A stretch of DNA of 64,000 bases from Sphingobacterium siyangense (GCF_007830445.1 NZ_VLKR01000004.1:53594-117593); one strand, 5' to 3'. Positions 26,829 to 36,543 are shown, counted from the first letter of the stretch. Made by a program: numbers and translations. The notes: generated by a model from the sequence alone, not told the origin.

Positions 26829-27144
26829 GACAATCGATATATGCACGAAACCATCCCAGAATCGTCTTTACTTAGGTCGATGAACACCCTTGGACTTGCG
26901 ACCAAGGACGATACATAACAACCTTGCCGATCAACGTTGTACAAGGCAAAACGTATTCTGCAAAGTCTTATAAACGATGAGTTCAGCGTTTACAATGGAT
27001 TAAAGTTACTAAAGAAAGTCTGAATTGGAAATGAAAAATGCTTTTCTGATCGGATAATAAACAGTATAAAAAACCGAATCTTCATGACAAAGATTCGGCT
27101 ACACTATTAAACTATATAAACCAATTGTGTACGTTAAAGTTGAC
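26829..27144. other. Intergenic region, holds the terminator of the GH71/99-like gene
   Basis: Apart from the intrinsic terminator at 27066-27098 I see no coding sequence or repeat. The part near 26830 should carry the peroxidase gene's promoter. Confidence 0.4.
27066..27098 (-). terminator. Intrinsic terminator of the GH71/99-like gene
   Basis: On the minus strand CCGAATCTT and AAGATTCGG form a perfect 9-bp stem with a seven-base loop (27074-27098), followed at once by TTTTTTAT (27066-27073). It lies 47 bp beyond the stop codon. This is the clearest Rho-independent terminator in the window. Confidence 0.85.
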
Positions 27145-28434
27145 TTATTGAGGGGATGTTGGTCTATTTGGGCTTAGCCCTATCTGTCCCTTTAGCATCT
27201 TTCCACCATCCATTGTGATCCGGAGATAATAATCTGAAGAGCAAACAGTCCCATCTTCATCCATAGATTTAATCCCCAGCCCAACAGGAACATCATGTTG
27301 AGTTGCAGCTGTCTTCGCTATCTGATTGGATTCGTTGTACTCATCAAACATGGACACATAAATGCTCTTGACACCAAGCGCGGTCAAATTATAGAGTTGT
27401 CGCCACATAAAATCACCATGTTTTCGTTGCCCCTCCTGCAGTGACCCCGGCAATACACAGGGCTGATAGTCTATGTTATTTAAATTGCAAAACTGTAGAT
27501 CAGCATTTTGGATATGCTGCGCATAATGGTCCACGTCTGCAATGGTTCCGATGCGGCCTACCATCCAAGGTGACAACATATCAAATGATTTGTAGACATC
27601 GATATAGCCTTGTCTCGAATCTCCTCCTGTTTGTGCCAACCTCCAGTGTGTTGGCGTACCGCCCATGACATAGCAGCCTTGATCGCGAAACCACTGAATA
27701 ACCTCCAGACAAACGGCTGCTGACCAGGGATGGTTGTTGTCATTAAAACCGAATCCCCAAATACCGACCACAGGCTTGCCGTTCTGTTTGGCATAGGCAG
27801 TAGACTGGGTATATTGTTTCATCAGATTTAGCCAATCATTTTTTATCTCAGCCTGCATATTAACCCAGGCAGACACATCATACATGATATAGAATTTGAT
27901 ACCATGTTGCTCGGCGGCAGTTTTAACTTTAGCCGTAATCGCATTACGAATAGGACCTTCTATCCCTGTGGGATTAAATCGCTGCAATGCCGCCGTGTGG
28001 ATACCGTAATCCTTCATCCATTTAAATTGGACATTGACTGTCTGATCGTCAAATGAAGAAAACAGAGATGCAGGCGAACCATTGCCCAATGCCGGTAAAT
28101 TGGTATTGTATTTTTTTTTGTATTCGCTGTTGTCAGGCCAAGAAGGAATATGGAAATTACCCTGGCTCGGCGTCTGTTGCCAAGCCTCAGTCCAGTGCCA
28201 CCAATGTGTTCCCATGGGTGAATTGTCACCCGCACAGGAAAACCAGCCCTGGTATCCCACGGTAATCTGCCCAACGACATCGCCTGTCGCGGAAAGCCCA
28301 TTGTTGCCATTCGCTTTTTTGGCCTCCTCTTTCGGGATAGATTCTTCAATCTTCTTTTCGCTCTTTGAACAGGACATCATCAAAGCGATCAACAAGAAGA
28401 TTATACATACTTTTTTCTGCTGTTTAATACTCAT
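27145..28434 (-). CDS. Lipoprotein, glycoside hydrolase family 71/99-like
   Basis: A 429-residue lipoprotein: the signal peptide ends in LMMSCSK (lipobox Cys near 22), followed by a charged linker rich in Glu, Lys and Asn. The catalytic domain begins with VGQITVGYQGWFSCAGD and continues with THWWHWTEAWQ, GIHTAALQRFN, AEQHGIKFYIMYDVSAW, GKPVVGIWGFGFND and IYVSMFDEYNES. This is the TIM-barrel pattern of the GH71/99-like group, which includes alpha-1,3-glucanases and endo-mannosidases; the acidic DEYNE segment probably carries catalytic carboxylates. It is exported to the outer membrane. It is a single gene with a strong terminator, and no SusC/SusD pair is near. Confidence 0.85.
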   Translation of the reverse strand: MSIKQQKKVCIIFLLIALMMSCSKSEKKIEESIPKEEAKKANGNNGLSATGDVVGQITVGYQGWFSCAGDNSPMGTHWWHWTEAWQQTPSQGNFHIPSWPDNSEYKKKYNTNLPALGNGSPASLFSSFDDQTVNVQFKWMKDYGIHTAALQRFNPTGIEGPIRNAITAKVKTAAEQHGIKFYIMYDVSAWVNMQAEIKNDWLNLMKQYTQSTAYAKQNGKPVVGIWGFGFNDNNHPWSAAVCLEVIQWFRDQGCYVMGGTPTHWRLAQTGGDSRQGYIDVYKSFDMLSPWMVGRIGTIADVDHYAQHIQNADLQFCNLNNIDYQPCVLPGSLQEGQRKHGDFMWRQLYNLTALGVKSIYVSMFDEYNESNQIAKTAATQHDVPVGLGIKSMDEDGTVCSSDYYLRITMDGGKMLKGQIGLSPNRPTSPQ

Positions 28435-28921
28435 AATTAAGTGATTTTTTTATAAATGGTTGAAGACTGGTTTATACATATTGGTTTATTTCAATGCTAG
28501 TTCCCATACTGCCTCGCTGTTCCGGAAGGCTAAATTTTTACTGGGGTTATTCTTGAAATCAAAGTTATTATGTACCATTAATGAACTATTAACAAGAAAT
28601 TAATAGCTTCCATAAATCTGTATAAAATGAAAAATTATTTATAAATACGTTTAATGTGCGTACAGTAATTTTGCTGTGTATTGAAAACAAATGCTGCACC
28701 AGTTTATTTATAAAGAAGTAATTGATCTGAGCGATCCGATGAGGTTTTCTTTCGAAAAAAGAAAACAATACGTTCTAAATTCTGTATATTAAATGAACTC
28801 AATGGTCGATTTTTTTCTTGACTACAACTATTTCTTCTTTAGCGGAAGACCAAAGTTCCCTTGGGTAATCGTTATTTAATTCGAATAAATTAAACTAATA
28901 TAAATCTCAATCCGATTTTCT
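28435..28921. other. Divergent promoter region
   Basis: The spacer lies between the GH71/99-like gene (minus) and the SMP-30-like gene (plus). No frame looks coding. CAAAGTTA at 28560-28567 is a TAnnTTTG box on the minus strand, but no -33 element is at the right distance, so I give it little weight. Confidence 0.4.
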
Positions 28922-29743
28922 ATGAAAATTACGTTAACATTAACCCTTATCATGTTTGTACAAGTCCTATTTGGACAGAAGTCTTTAACGCCTCAATGGC
29001 AATCGGACACTACCCTAAGATCTCCAGAGTCCGTTTGGGTAGATGCAAAAAACAAAGTACTCTATGTTTCAAATACGATCGCCTTCGAACCTAATACTAC
29101 GGCATTCATCAGTAAACTGGATATGGACGGAAAATTTATCAAAAGAGATTGGGTTACAGGACTCAATGCTGTTTTGGGTATAGGAATCCACAAAAACCGG
29201 CTCTACGCGGCTGAAGCATTCTCTAAATCCATTGCCGTCATCGATATAGATAAAGCAAGCATCGTCAAAAGAATTACCATCGATGGTGCTGAGCTGCTCA
29301 ATGACATTACTGTTGACTCAAAGGGTATCGTTTATGTAAGTGATACGCGACTTGGAAAAATCTATCGCATTGAAAACGACTCTCCTATGCTGTATGCTGA
29401 AAACCTAAAAGGTGCAAATGGGTTGCTGGCTGTCGGCAAAGACTTGTATGTGCTATCGGATGGCGCGCTTGTTAAAATAGATCAGGATAAAAAAACTACC
29501 GTAATATCGAAAGGTATGGAAGGCGGATTGGACGGTGTCGTACAAATTAAACCCAACGAATTTGTAGTTTCTGGCTGGCAAGGACTGATCTACCATGTCA
29601 AACCTGACGGCTCCAATGCTATATTACTTGACACACGTGACAAAAAGATAAACGCTGCCGATATCGGATACGACAAATCTTCAGGTATGCTGTATGTGCC
29701 TACCGTTAGGAGTAACAGCGTTCAGGCTTACAAACTGGACTAG
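28922..29743 (+). CDS. Periplasmic SMP-30/gluconolactonase-like beta-propeller protein
   Basis: A 273-residue protein with a signal peptide (1-18, ending LFGQ). The mature part is a beta-propeller of the SMP-30/LRE type: repeated strands such as SPESVWVDAKNKVLYVSNT, GIGIHKNRLYAAEAFS, LLNDITVDSKGIVYVSDT and LVKIDQDKKTTVI. The acidic loop DITVDSKG and the VSDT strand fit the metal-binding and substrate positions of the family, which includes gluconolactonases, paraoxonase-like enzymes and non-enzymatic sensors. It lies 25 bp upstream of the ABC exporter genes on the same strand and may share their transcript. Confidence 0.75.
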   Translation: MKITLTLTLIMFVQVLFGQKSLTPQWQSDTTLRSPESVWVDAKNKVLYVSNTIAFEPNTTAFISKLDMDGKFIKRDWVTGLNAVLGIGIHKNRLYAAEAFSKSIAVIDIDKASIVKRITIDGAELLNDITVDSKGIVYVSDTRLGKIYRIENDSPMLYAENLKGANGLLAVGKDLYVLSDGALVKIDQDKKTTVISKGMEGGLDGVVQIKPNEFVVSGWQGLIYHVKPDGSNAILLDTRDKKINAADIGYDKSSGMLYVPTVRSNSVQAYKLD

Positions 29744-29767
29744 ATGATTTAATGGATATACAGGCAG

Positions 29768-31510
29768 ATGAAGCTTTCCACGTTTACCCCTTATACCAAG
29801 TCATTTAGAAAGGCTTTTTTGATTATTCCTTTTTTCGTTGTGATCGATGTATTTTGCGAGATTGTACAACCCCGTCTGATGTCTATCATTGTCGACGACG
29901 GAATCTTGCATAAAGATATCAACTACATTTTGAAAATTGGATTGGCCATGATCGGATTAGCGATCGTTGCTATCGTTGCCAATTTATGCAACATCTATTA
30001 CTCTGCACACGCGTCGGTGGGTTTTGCGACGAATCTCCGGACGGCCTTGTTTCGAAAAATACAATCCTTTGCTTTTGCGGATACCGATTATTTCAGTTCG
30101 GCCTCGCTTACAACACGGCTCACCAACGATACCAATATGATGCAGCAAGTCATGATGATGTGCTTGCGTATGCTTCTAAGAGCACCCCTTATGATGGTTT
30201 TTGCTATCATCTTTGCAGTTTCTATTAATAAGGATCTGTCCATCGTGATGGCCATTGCATTGCCTATATTGGCCTTAAGTATTTTTATTTTATTACGCAA
30301 AGGACTCCCCTTTTTTATCAAGATGCAGCAGGCAGTTGACCGTGTCAATAGTGTTGTGCAGGAAAATCTACTCAATGTGCGGGTAGTAAAAGCTTTTGTA
30401 CGACAGGATTTTGAGAAAAAGAAATTCGACAAAGTGAATTTCGATCTGATGGATGTTGCCACCAAAGCTTCGAGCATCGTTGTCCTTATCATGCCTGTCA
30501 TGCAATTGGTGATGGGTTTGTCGCTTGTTGCCGTGACCTGGTTTGGCGGACAGAAAGTAATGACCGGAACGCTTGCGCTGGGTGGATTGATGTCATTTCT
30601 AAGTTATATCACGCAAATCCTTATTTCTTTGATGCTGCTTTCATTGACTTTCATGATGATTTCAAGGGCAATCGCTTCTGGCGATAGAATTGAAGAAGTT
30701 TTAGAGAAACAACCCTCCTTAACGGATACTGCGGAAGGCCTCCAAAATAGATATGCCATCACAGCGGGACGGATCGCATTTAAGCAAGTCACTTTCCGTT
30801 ATAACTTACAAAGTGAAAAACCCAACCTTGACAATATTAGCTTCGAAGTAAAGCCTGCGACTACCCTAGCAATCATAGGTGGCACAGGTTCGGGAAAGAG
30901 CACTTTGGTACAATTAATTCCCCGACTATATGATGTGTCTGAAGGTGCCGTTTTAGTAGATGCCATCGATGTCAGAAATTACCAACTACAGGAACTGCGC
31001 AGCCAGATTGCGATTGTGTTGCAGCAGAACCAACTTTTTTCAGGAACGATTTTAGAAAATCTCAAATGGGGAAATGAGCAGGCAACAGAAGAGGATATTT
31101 ACGCCGCTGCTAGGATTGCTTGTGCAGACGATTTTATACGCTCCTTTCCCAGCGGCTATCAGACACTACTGGGACAAGGAGGCGTCAATGTTTCAGGAGG
31201 ACAAAAACAACGCATATGTATTGCCAGGGCTTTATTGAAGAAACCTAAAATCTTGATTATGGACGACAGTACAAGTGCTGTGGACATCGATACCGATCGA
31301 AAAATACGTGAAGGTTTAAAAAATTATCTGCAGAACACCACACTATTGATTATCGCGCAGCGTATTTCGAGCGTCATGCATGCCGACCAAATATTGGTCA
31401 TGGAAGAAGGCCGCATTGTCGGTTCTGGATCACACGATGTACTTCTGCAAACAAATACCAGCTATCAGGAAATTTATCAGTCACAACACCTGCAAAAAGA
31501 AGAAGCCTAA
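29768..31510 (+). CDS. ABC exporter half-transporter with degenerate ATP site (subunit A)
   Basis: A 580-residue half-transporter: six membrane helices (about 15-300) followed by a nucleotide-binding domain. Walker A is GGTGSGKST (371-379), the Q-loop lies in IAIVLQQNQLF, the signature is VSGGQ, and Walker B is ILIMDDSTSAVD. In the latter the catalytic Glu is replaced by Asp500, and the H-loop His is replaced by Gln531 (IAQRIS). These two changes mark the non-hydrolysing site of heterodimeric exporters such as TM287/288, TmrAB and YheI/YheH. The stop overlaps the start of the partner gene by one base, so the two subunits are made together. The substrate is probably a drug, lipid or peptide. 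Confidence 0.95.
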   Translation: MKLSTFTPYTKSFRKAFLIIPFFVVIDVFCEIVQPRLMSIIVDDGILHKDINYILKIGLAMIGLAIVAIVANLCNIYYSAHASVGFATNLRTALFRKIQSFAFADTDYFSSASLTTRLTNDTNMMQQVMMMCLRMLLRAPLMMVFAIIFAVSINKDLSIVMAIALPILALSIFILLRKGLPFFIKMQQAVDRVNSVVQENLLNVRVVKAFVRQDFEKKKFDKVNFDLMDVATKASSIVVLIMPVMQLVMGLSLVAVTWFGGQKVMTGTLALGGLMSFLSYITQILISLMLLSLTFMMISRAIASGDRIEEVLEKQPSLTDTAEGLQNRYAITAGRIAFKQVTFRYNLQSEKPNLDNISFEVKPATTLAIIGGTGSGKSTLVQLIPRLYDVSEGAVLVDAIDVRNYQLQELRSQIAIVLQQNQLFSGTILENLKWGNEQATEEDIYAAARIACADDFIRSFPSGYQTLLGQGGVNVSGGQKQRICIARALLKKPKILIMDDSTSAVDIDTDRKIREGLKNYLQNTTLLIIAQRISSVMHADQILVMEEGRIVGSGSHDVLLQTNTSYQEIYQSQHLQKEEA

Positions 31511-33315
31511 TGAGTACCTCAAACAAATCCATTCCCGTGAGTTTACCTGGCCCCGGTAGTTCAAGACGCATTAAAAATGAAAAGCCTCAACAGGGATTTA
31601 AAGCTTTATGGCGATTGATGCGCTACCTTTCTTCGCAACGGCTGATGCTCCTGCTGATTTTAATTTCACTTTTGCTGGGAACTGCAGGGACACTGGCAGG
31701 CAACTACCTTTTACGGCCTGCGATCAACAATTATGTCCTCAAAAAAGATATTGTTGGTCTAGGACATATTGCCCTGGTCATGATCGGAATTTATATCGCT
31801 ACAGGAATTTTCAACATGTTGCAATACCGACTGACCATAAAAGTGGCACAGAAAACGATTTCTAACCTCCGAAATGATCTGTTCGACCGCATGCAGTACC
31901 TCCCTTTGCAATTTTACGATACCCATCAGCATGGTGATCTGATGAGTCGCTTCACCAATGACATGGATACAGTAAGCGATGCCCTAAATAATAGTATCAC
32001 ACAGCTTTTAATCAGCTCAATTACTTTGTTGGGGACACTCGCCCTCATGCTGTATATCAGCCCTATCCTATCGATTATTGCATTGATCATGATTCCGCTG
32101 ATGTTATATCTGGCGAAACTGATCATCAACAAGAGCAAGAGTTTTTTTGCCGCCAACCAAGCTGCGCTCGGCAATGCCAATGGCTATGTAGAGGAAATGA
32201 TCAGCGGACAAAAGGTAGTGAAGGTTTTTGGCCACGAAAACGCTGCCATCGAACAATTTGAGCAGCTTAATCAGGTACTGCGGGAAAAAGCAACAAAGGC
32301 CCAGTTTTATTCTGGAATGATGATGCCTTTGATGGCGAATATGAGCACCATTAATTACGCGCTGACTACCATCGCAGGTGGTATTCTAGTGATCACACGT
32401 GGATTTGATTTAGGGGGGTTAACTGCATTTTTACAGTATGCACGGCAATTTGGACGGCCTGTAAACGAGATTTCCAGCCAATACAACAGCTTACAGGCAG
32501 CTCTTGCGGGCGCAGAACGTATTTTTGCCGTTATTGACACTGCTCCTGAAAGTGAAACGATAGATCCATTGCCAATGCCGGCCCCGATTCAGGGCCAAGT
32601 GACACTATCGCATGTAAATTTTGGCTATGTACCCGAAAAACAGGTTTTATTTGATATTGACATCGACGTAAAACCTGGACAAAAGATCGCTTTCGTGGGT
32701 GAGACCGGCGCCGGCAAGTCGACAATTATCAATTTGCTACCTCGCTTCTACCCTTTGCTATCCGGGGATATTCTTTTAGACAAGACATCTATTTTTAAGT
32801 TGGATCGCAATGAACTGCGTAAAAAACTGTCTATCGTATTTCAGGACACCCATTTGTTTACCGATACGGTCATGGAAAACATCCGTTATGGCAGGCTCAC
32901 CGCAACGGATGATGAAGTGATAGCGGCAGCAAAGCTTGCTGCCGCAGATAGCTTTATCATGCAACTGCCACAAGGGTATAAAACCGAATTGACCAATGAC
33001 GGGGCCAATCTGAGTCAGGGACAGCGGCAGTTAATTAACATCGCCCGGGCAACTGTGGCCAATACGCCAATCTTAATATTGGATGAGGCGACCAGCTCAA
33101 TCGATACACGCACTGAAATTGCTATTCAGGAAGGTATTGACCGGTTAATGCAAGACAAAACAAGCTTCGTCATTGCCCATAGACTCTCGACCATAAGGAA
33201 TGCCGACGTAATCTGTCTGATCGAAAAAGGGAGAATCGCCGAGTTCGGTTCGCATGTAGAACTCTTAAAGCAAAAAGGTAAATATTATCGTTTGTATATG
33301 GGACAGTTTGACTGA
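31510..33315 (+). CDS. ABC exporter half-transporter with canonical ATP site (subunit B)
   Basis: A 601-residue partner of the preceding gene. An N-terminal cytoplasmic segment of about 35 residues precedes six membrane helices (about 45-330), then the nucleotide-binding domain. Walker A is GETGAGKST (397-405), the signature is the divergent LSQGQ, Walker B is ILILDEATSSIDT with catalytic Glu526, and the H-loop is IAHRLST with its His. The consensus catalytic residues here complement the defects of the first subunit, the usual division in heterodimeric exporters. LSQGQ next to a DEATSS Walker B is typical of the YheH/MdlB side. Expression is coupled through the 1-bp overlap. Confidence 0.95.
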   Translation: MSTSNKSIPVSLPGPGSSRRIKNEKPQQGFKALWRLMRYLSSQRLMLLLILISLLLGTAGTLAGNYLLRPAINNYVLKKDIVGLGHIALVMIGIYIATGIFNMLQYRLTIKVAQKTISNLRNDLFDRMQYLPLQFYDTHQHGDLMSRFTNDMDTVSDALNNSITQLLISSITLLGTLALMLYISPILSIIALIMIPLMLYLAKLIINKSKSFFAANQAALGNANGYVEEMISGQKVVKVFGHENAAIEQFEQLNQVLREKATKAQFYSGMMMPLMANMSTINYALTTIAGGILVITRGFDLGGLTAFLQYARQFGRPVNEISSQYNSLQAALAGAERIFAVIDTAPESETIDPLPMPAPIQGQVTLSHVNFGYVPEKQVLFDIDIDVKPGQKIAFVGETGAGKSTIINLLPRFYPLLSGDILLDKTSIFKLDRNELRKKLSIVFQDTHLFTDTVMENIRYGRLTATDDEVIAAAKLAAADSFIMQLPQGYKTELTNDGANLSQGQRQLINIARATVANTPILILDEATSSIDTRTEIAIQEGIDRLMQDKTSFVIAHRLSTIRNADVICLIEKGRIAEFGSHVELLKQKGKYYRLYMGQFD

Positions 33316-33491
33316 TCATTTCGAGGTTTTAATACGATACTCCTTTCATGACAGAAGCCTTGTTTTGAAAAATACTGCAGCTTACGAAATACAAGTTCAT
33401 CGATTTTCTGAAAGATGGCTACAACATTCTGACATTTGGATACATCTGCGGGCAACTTTACACAGAACTTTGTCTCAAGAAAAAAAAGATT

Positions 33492-34388
33492 ATGAAAGTA
33501 TTTATAACTGGAGCTTCGGGCTTTATAGGTTCAGCAGTCGTTCAAGAAATGATCGATGCGGGACATCAAGTAACTGGTTTAGCACGCTCAGAAAAATCAG
33601 CAGAGATAATCGCCAATTTGGGTGCTAAGGTAATCCGTGGCGATCTTCAGCACTTGGATATATTAAAACAAGCCGCTTCAAACGCTGACGCCGTCATCCA
33701 TACGGGGTTTTCCCACCATCTGATGTTTGCAAATGAATATGCAAAAGCTGCCGAAATTGATATCAATGCGATCAATGCCATGGGCGAAGTGCTGCTCGGT
33801 ACACAAAAACCGCTTGTCGTTACAGCTGGAACCTTGGGTCTACCACTTATCAACGGGTTCGTCACAGAGGAAAGTACACTCCTAAATTCACCGAGAGGTT
33901 CAGAACCTGCGGCAATGGCCCTGGCAGCAAAAGGTGTCCATGCTTCAGTGGTTCGCTTACCACCCTCTGTTCACGGCAGCAGTGATCTTGGCTTTATGGC
34001 AGGCTTCACATCAAGTCTGATCCAATTTGCACGCGATCATGGTGTTTCGACCTATCCCTTAAATGGGGACAATCGTTGGCCAGCAGTTCATCGTTTAGAC
34101 GCTGCAAAAGTTTTCTGCAAGGCGGCCGAGAAAGCCGAAATTGGGGCATTGTACAACGCTATTGGTGAAATTGGCATTAAAATCAGTGAAATTGCTGAAC
34201 TGATCGGCACGAAATTACATTTGCCTGTTACTTCATTACGGGGTGAAGATATTGTCAAACATTTCCAATGGCTGAGCCATTTCATCACCTTCGATAGCCC
34301 GGCGACAAGTTTTGAGACACAGCAGCAATTAGATTGGTCGCCTACGCATATCGGTTTATTGGAAGATGTTCATCAGAATTATTTATAA
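33492..34388 (+). CDS. NAD(P)-dependent epimerase/dehydratase family oxidoreductase (extended SDR-like)
   Basis: A 298-residue cytoplasmic protein starting with the Rossmann glycine motif VFITGASGFIGSAVVQEM (about 3-20), then VTGLARSEKSAEIIANLGAK, a GDLQHLD turn and an ADAVIHTGF strand. The usual YxxxK catalytic motif of SDRs is not evident: the expected region reads RGSEPAAMALAAKG, so this belongs to the atypical extended SDRs (NmrA or epimerase-like) that reduce or bind ligands without the tyrosine. The gene is 9 bp upstream of an AraC regulator on the same strand, a common pairing of an oxidoreductase with its regulator. Confidence 0.85.
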   Translation: MKVFITGASGFIGSAVVQEMIDAGHQVTGLARSEKSAEIIANLGAKVIRGDLQHLDILKQAASNADAVIHTGFSHHLMFANEYAKAAEIDINAINAMGEVLLGTQKPLVVTAGTLGLPLINGFVTEESTLLNSPRGSEPAAMALAAKGVHASVVRLPPSVHGSSDLGFMAGFTSSLIQFARDHGVSTYPLNGDNRWPAVHRLDAAKVFCKAAEKAEIGALYNAIGEIGIKISEIAELIGTKLHLPVTSLRGEDIVKHFQWLSHFITFDSPATSFETQQQLDWSPTHIGLLEDVHQNYL

Positions 34389-34397
34389 ATTTGTTAT

Positions 34398-35336
34398 ATG
34401 CCACAAAGTCGAACACAGCGTATAAAAACGATCAGTGAATTTCATCAATTAAGAGGTTTACCACAGCCTGAGCATCCATTGCTCAGTGTTGTGGACTATT
34501 CAAAGATGAAACGTTCTCCTTTGGATGATGCTTCGGCCTTATTGTTTGATTTTTATGTCATTTCCAATAAAAGAGGCATCACAGGCAAAATGCGCTATGG
34601 GCAGCAGCTCTTTGATTTTGACAACGGTGTACTCGGCTTTATGTCGCCCAATCAATTGCTGAAACTGGAAGAAAATGACGCTGTTACCAACGTAAACCGA
34701 AGCGGGTGGATGTTGCTTATTCATCCAGACTTTTTATGGAATACCACATTGGCGAAAACCATTAAAGAGCATGAATTCTTCGATTATTCGGCAAATGAAG
34801 CTTTATTTCTTTCAGAAAGTGAAGAGAAAACACTAAACGATATTATTGGAAATATCCAACGGGAATATCGAGCAAATATGGACAAATTCAGCAAGAACAT
34901 TATTGTATCAAACCTCCAAACATTACTGAATTATTCGGAGCGTTTTTACAACCGACAATTCCTGACGCGAGAGAAAGCCAATCATCAGGTTTTAAATCGC
35001 CTGGAAGAACTGCTGAATGCTTATTTTTCTACAGATGGTTTGATCTCAAAGGGTCTTCCATCCGTTCAATATATCGCAGATAGCTTAAATATTTCCTCTA
35101 AGTATCTCAGCAGTTTGCTTAAAGTACTAACGGGGCAAAGTACCCAACAGCATATTCACGAAAAACTGATTGAAAAAGCAAAGGAGAAATTGTCAACAAC
35201 GACACTTTCTGTTAGTCAAATCGCCTATGAATTAGGCTTTGAACATGCACAGTCATTCAGCAAATTGTTTAAAACAAAAACCAAACTTTCGCCCCTGGAA
35301 TTTAGAGCCGGATTTCACTACGCTACTGAAAGCTAA
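34398..35336 (+). CDS. AraC-family transcriptional regulator
   Basis: A 312-residue regulator. The N-terminal part (about 20-170) is a cupin-like sensor domain (LLFDFYVISNKRGITGKMRY and FDNGVLGFMSPNQLL). The C-terminal pair of helix-turn-helix motifs is clear: SVQYIADSLNISSKYLSSLLK (first HTH, about 222-242) and LSVSQIAYELGFEHAQSFSKLF (second HTH, about 271-292), followed by KTKLSPLEFRAGF. It starts 9 bp after the SDR gene and probably regulates that operon in response to a small molecule. The bidirectional-looking hairpin at 35416-35464 lies downstream. Confidence 0.93.
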   Translation: MPQSRTQRIKTISEFHQLRGLPQPEHPLLSVVDYSKMKRSPLDDASALLFDFYVISNKRGITGKMRYGQQLFDFDNGVLGFMSPNQLLKLEENDAVTNVNRSGWMLLIHPDFLWNTTLAKTIKEHEFFDYSANEALFLSESEEKTLNDIIGNIQREYRANMDKFSKNIIVSNLQTLLNYSERFYNRQFLTREKANHQVLNRLEELLNAYFSTDGLISKGLPSVQYIADSLNISSKYLSSLLKVLTGQSTQQHIHEKLIEKAKEKLSTTTLSVSQIAYELGFEHAQSFSKLFKTKTKLSPLEFRAGFHYATES

Positions 35337-35415
35337 CGAAAACCATCGAATAACCATTGGATATGGGAGAAATGACCCATCTGGGCATGGACATTATAAT
35401 TTAAGAGGTGAAGAT

Positions 35416-35464
35416 CAAAAAAAAACAGCAGACCGCACAATGTCTATTGCCAGTTCTGCTGTTT
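35416..35464 (-). terminator. Intrinsic terminator of the YtxH gene, shared with the convergent AraC gene
   Basis: AAACAGCAGA (35423-35432) pairs perfectly with TCTGCTGTTT (35455-35464) across a 22-base loop. On the minus strand the stem is followed by a run of T residues (35416-35425 read in reverse), so it terminates the YtxH gene whose stop is 11 bp away. The plus strand lacks a T-run, but the stem may still slow read-through from the AraC gene. Confidence 0.75.
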
Positions 35465-35474
35465 GAATCAAAAG

Positions 35475-35828
35475 TTATTTTTCTTTTTGATCTTTAACTG
35501 CATCCTTAATCGCTTTTGTCTCTTCGGCAGTCTTAGCACTTATTTGATCTTTATACCTATCAAATTCATCAGAGACCTTATCAGCCACATGGCCTGCTGT
35601 CTCGCTAATTGAGGATGACACATGATCATACTCTTCTTTCACTTTATCGGCTACTTCTTCATATTTATGTTTTGCCTGCTCTTTGAGATCCCTTGTTTTT
35701 GCCTTGATTTTCTTTCGCGTTTTTCTTCCACTATTCGGTGCCACCAATACACCTACCAATGTACCAAGTGCCGCTCCCGCCACCATTGCCAGAAGTAATC
35801 CCGTTGAATTATTTTTTCCGCCGCACAT
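35475..35828 (-). CDS. YtxH-like (general stress, gas-vesicle-like) membrane protein
   Basis: A protein of about 117 residues from the ATG at 35826-35828 (MCGGKNNSTGLLLAMVAG). Alternatives are the ATG at 35859-35861 and a TTG at 35870; the chosen start puts the membrane helix near the N-terminus, as in YtxH proteins. The helix is LLLAMVAGAALGTLVGVLVA (about 10-29), followed by the family motif PNSGRKTRKKIK. A long Lys/Glu/Asp-rich amphipathic coil, with repeats such as EEVADKVKEEYDHV and DKVSDEFDRYKDQ, runs to the end. YtxH proteins are induced by general stress in Bacillus; a structural role at the membrane is likely. It ends in a strong terminator. Confidence 0.8.
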   Translation of the reverse strand: MCGGKNNSTGLLLAMVAGAALGTLVGVLVAPNSGRKTRKKIKAKTRDLKEQAKHKYEEVADKVKEEYDHVSSSISETAGHVADKVSDEFDRYKDQISAKTAEETKAIKDAVKDQKEK

Positions 35829-36027
35829 CTTTAATTTCTTTAAACAATCGTAATTAAGCATATATTTCAAAATGATTATGTTGTTAAAACTCTTACAAAT
35901 TCTAACAATAAAAGCAAAAGATTAGTTTGTCATATTTTAAATAATGTACAACAAACTAGATTACAGCATCACATGAATCGAAAGGCGCTAAAGATGAGCG
36001 TGCGAGAACGGCTTGGATCAAATAGAT

Positions 36028-36543
36028 CTACTGGATTCGACTTTTTGGTTCTGCCCCCAATTCAGTGTTGATTTTCTTTTGTTTGAAGTATTGAAAAATG
36101 ACTGCAATAATAAAAAGCACAAAAAGGAAAAGAAGGGTCTGTCCAATAATTGGATCATTTATATCCGTTGCCAAGGGACGTCCGACTGGAACTCTGGTAA
36201 AGGTCTCATTAACAGCAGGCACCAGCGACAAGAAAAAACTGAATGACCATAGAAAATTCTCAAAATACCGGGCCTTCGTACTACTTTTCTTTGTTGCGTG
36301 CAGCCAATAGGCCACCGTGACAAGAACCAAGATGAAGAGTGAAAAAACATGCCCGGCATTGAAGCCACCCTGTTTCGAAATTCCTAATGCCGTAAGAGAA
36401 GTGATGGCTGTCGCATAAAAATATAACTTCCCCGATAATACTTTAAGATTGATCTTGCCATAGCTGATAAAACCTAATACAGCGCCTAAAAGTGCTGTAA
36501 GACCAATAACTGTGTGGAAAACTCCTAAACCTGATAAATTCAT
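36028..36543 (-). CDS. Multi-pass membrane protein (DUF2306-like), unknown function
   Basis: The frame could start at 36636, but the ATG at 36541-36543 (MNLSGLGVFHTVIGL) puts the first membrane helix at the N-terminus and removes an unlikely Cys/Arg-rich leader. The protein then has 171 residues and five membrane segments: FHTVIGLTALLGAVLGFISY, LYFYATAITSLTALG, FSLFILVLVTVAYWL, FLWSFSFFLSLVPAVNE and TLLFLFVLFIIAVIFQYF. The layout resembles DUF2306-type proteins, but this is a pattern match only. The AraC regulator gene upstream on the same strand (260 bp away) may control it. Confidence 0.65.
   Translation of the reverse strand: MNLSGLGVFHTVIGLTALLGAVLGFISYGKINLKVLSGKLYFYATAITSLTALGISKQGGFNAGHVFSLFILVLVTVAYWLHATKKSSTKARYFENFLWSFSFFLSLVPAVNETFTRVPVGRPLATDINDPIIGQTLLFLFVLFIIAVIFQYFKQKKINTELGAEPKSRIQ

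Noticed and set aside
33308..33628. Plus-strand frame of 106 codons between the ABC exporter and the SDR gene
   Set aside because: It runs into the SDR gene in another frame and has a TTG start and random composition.
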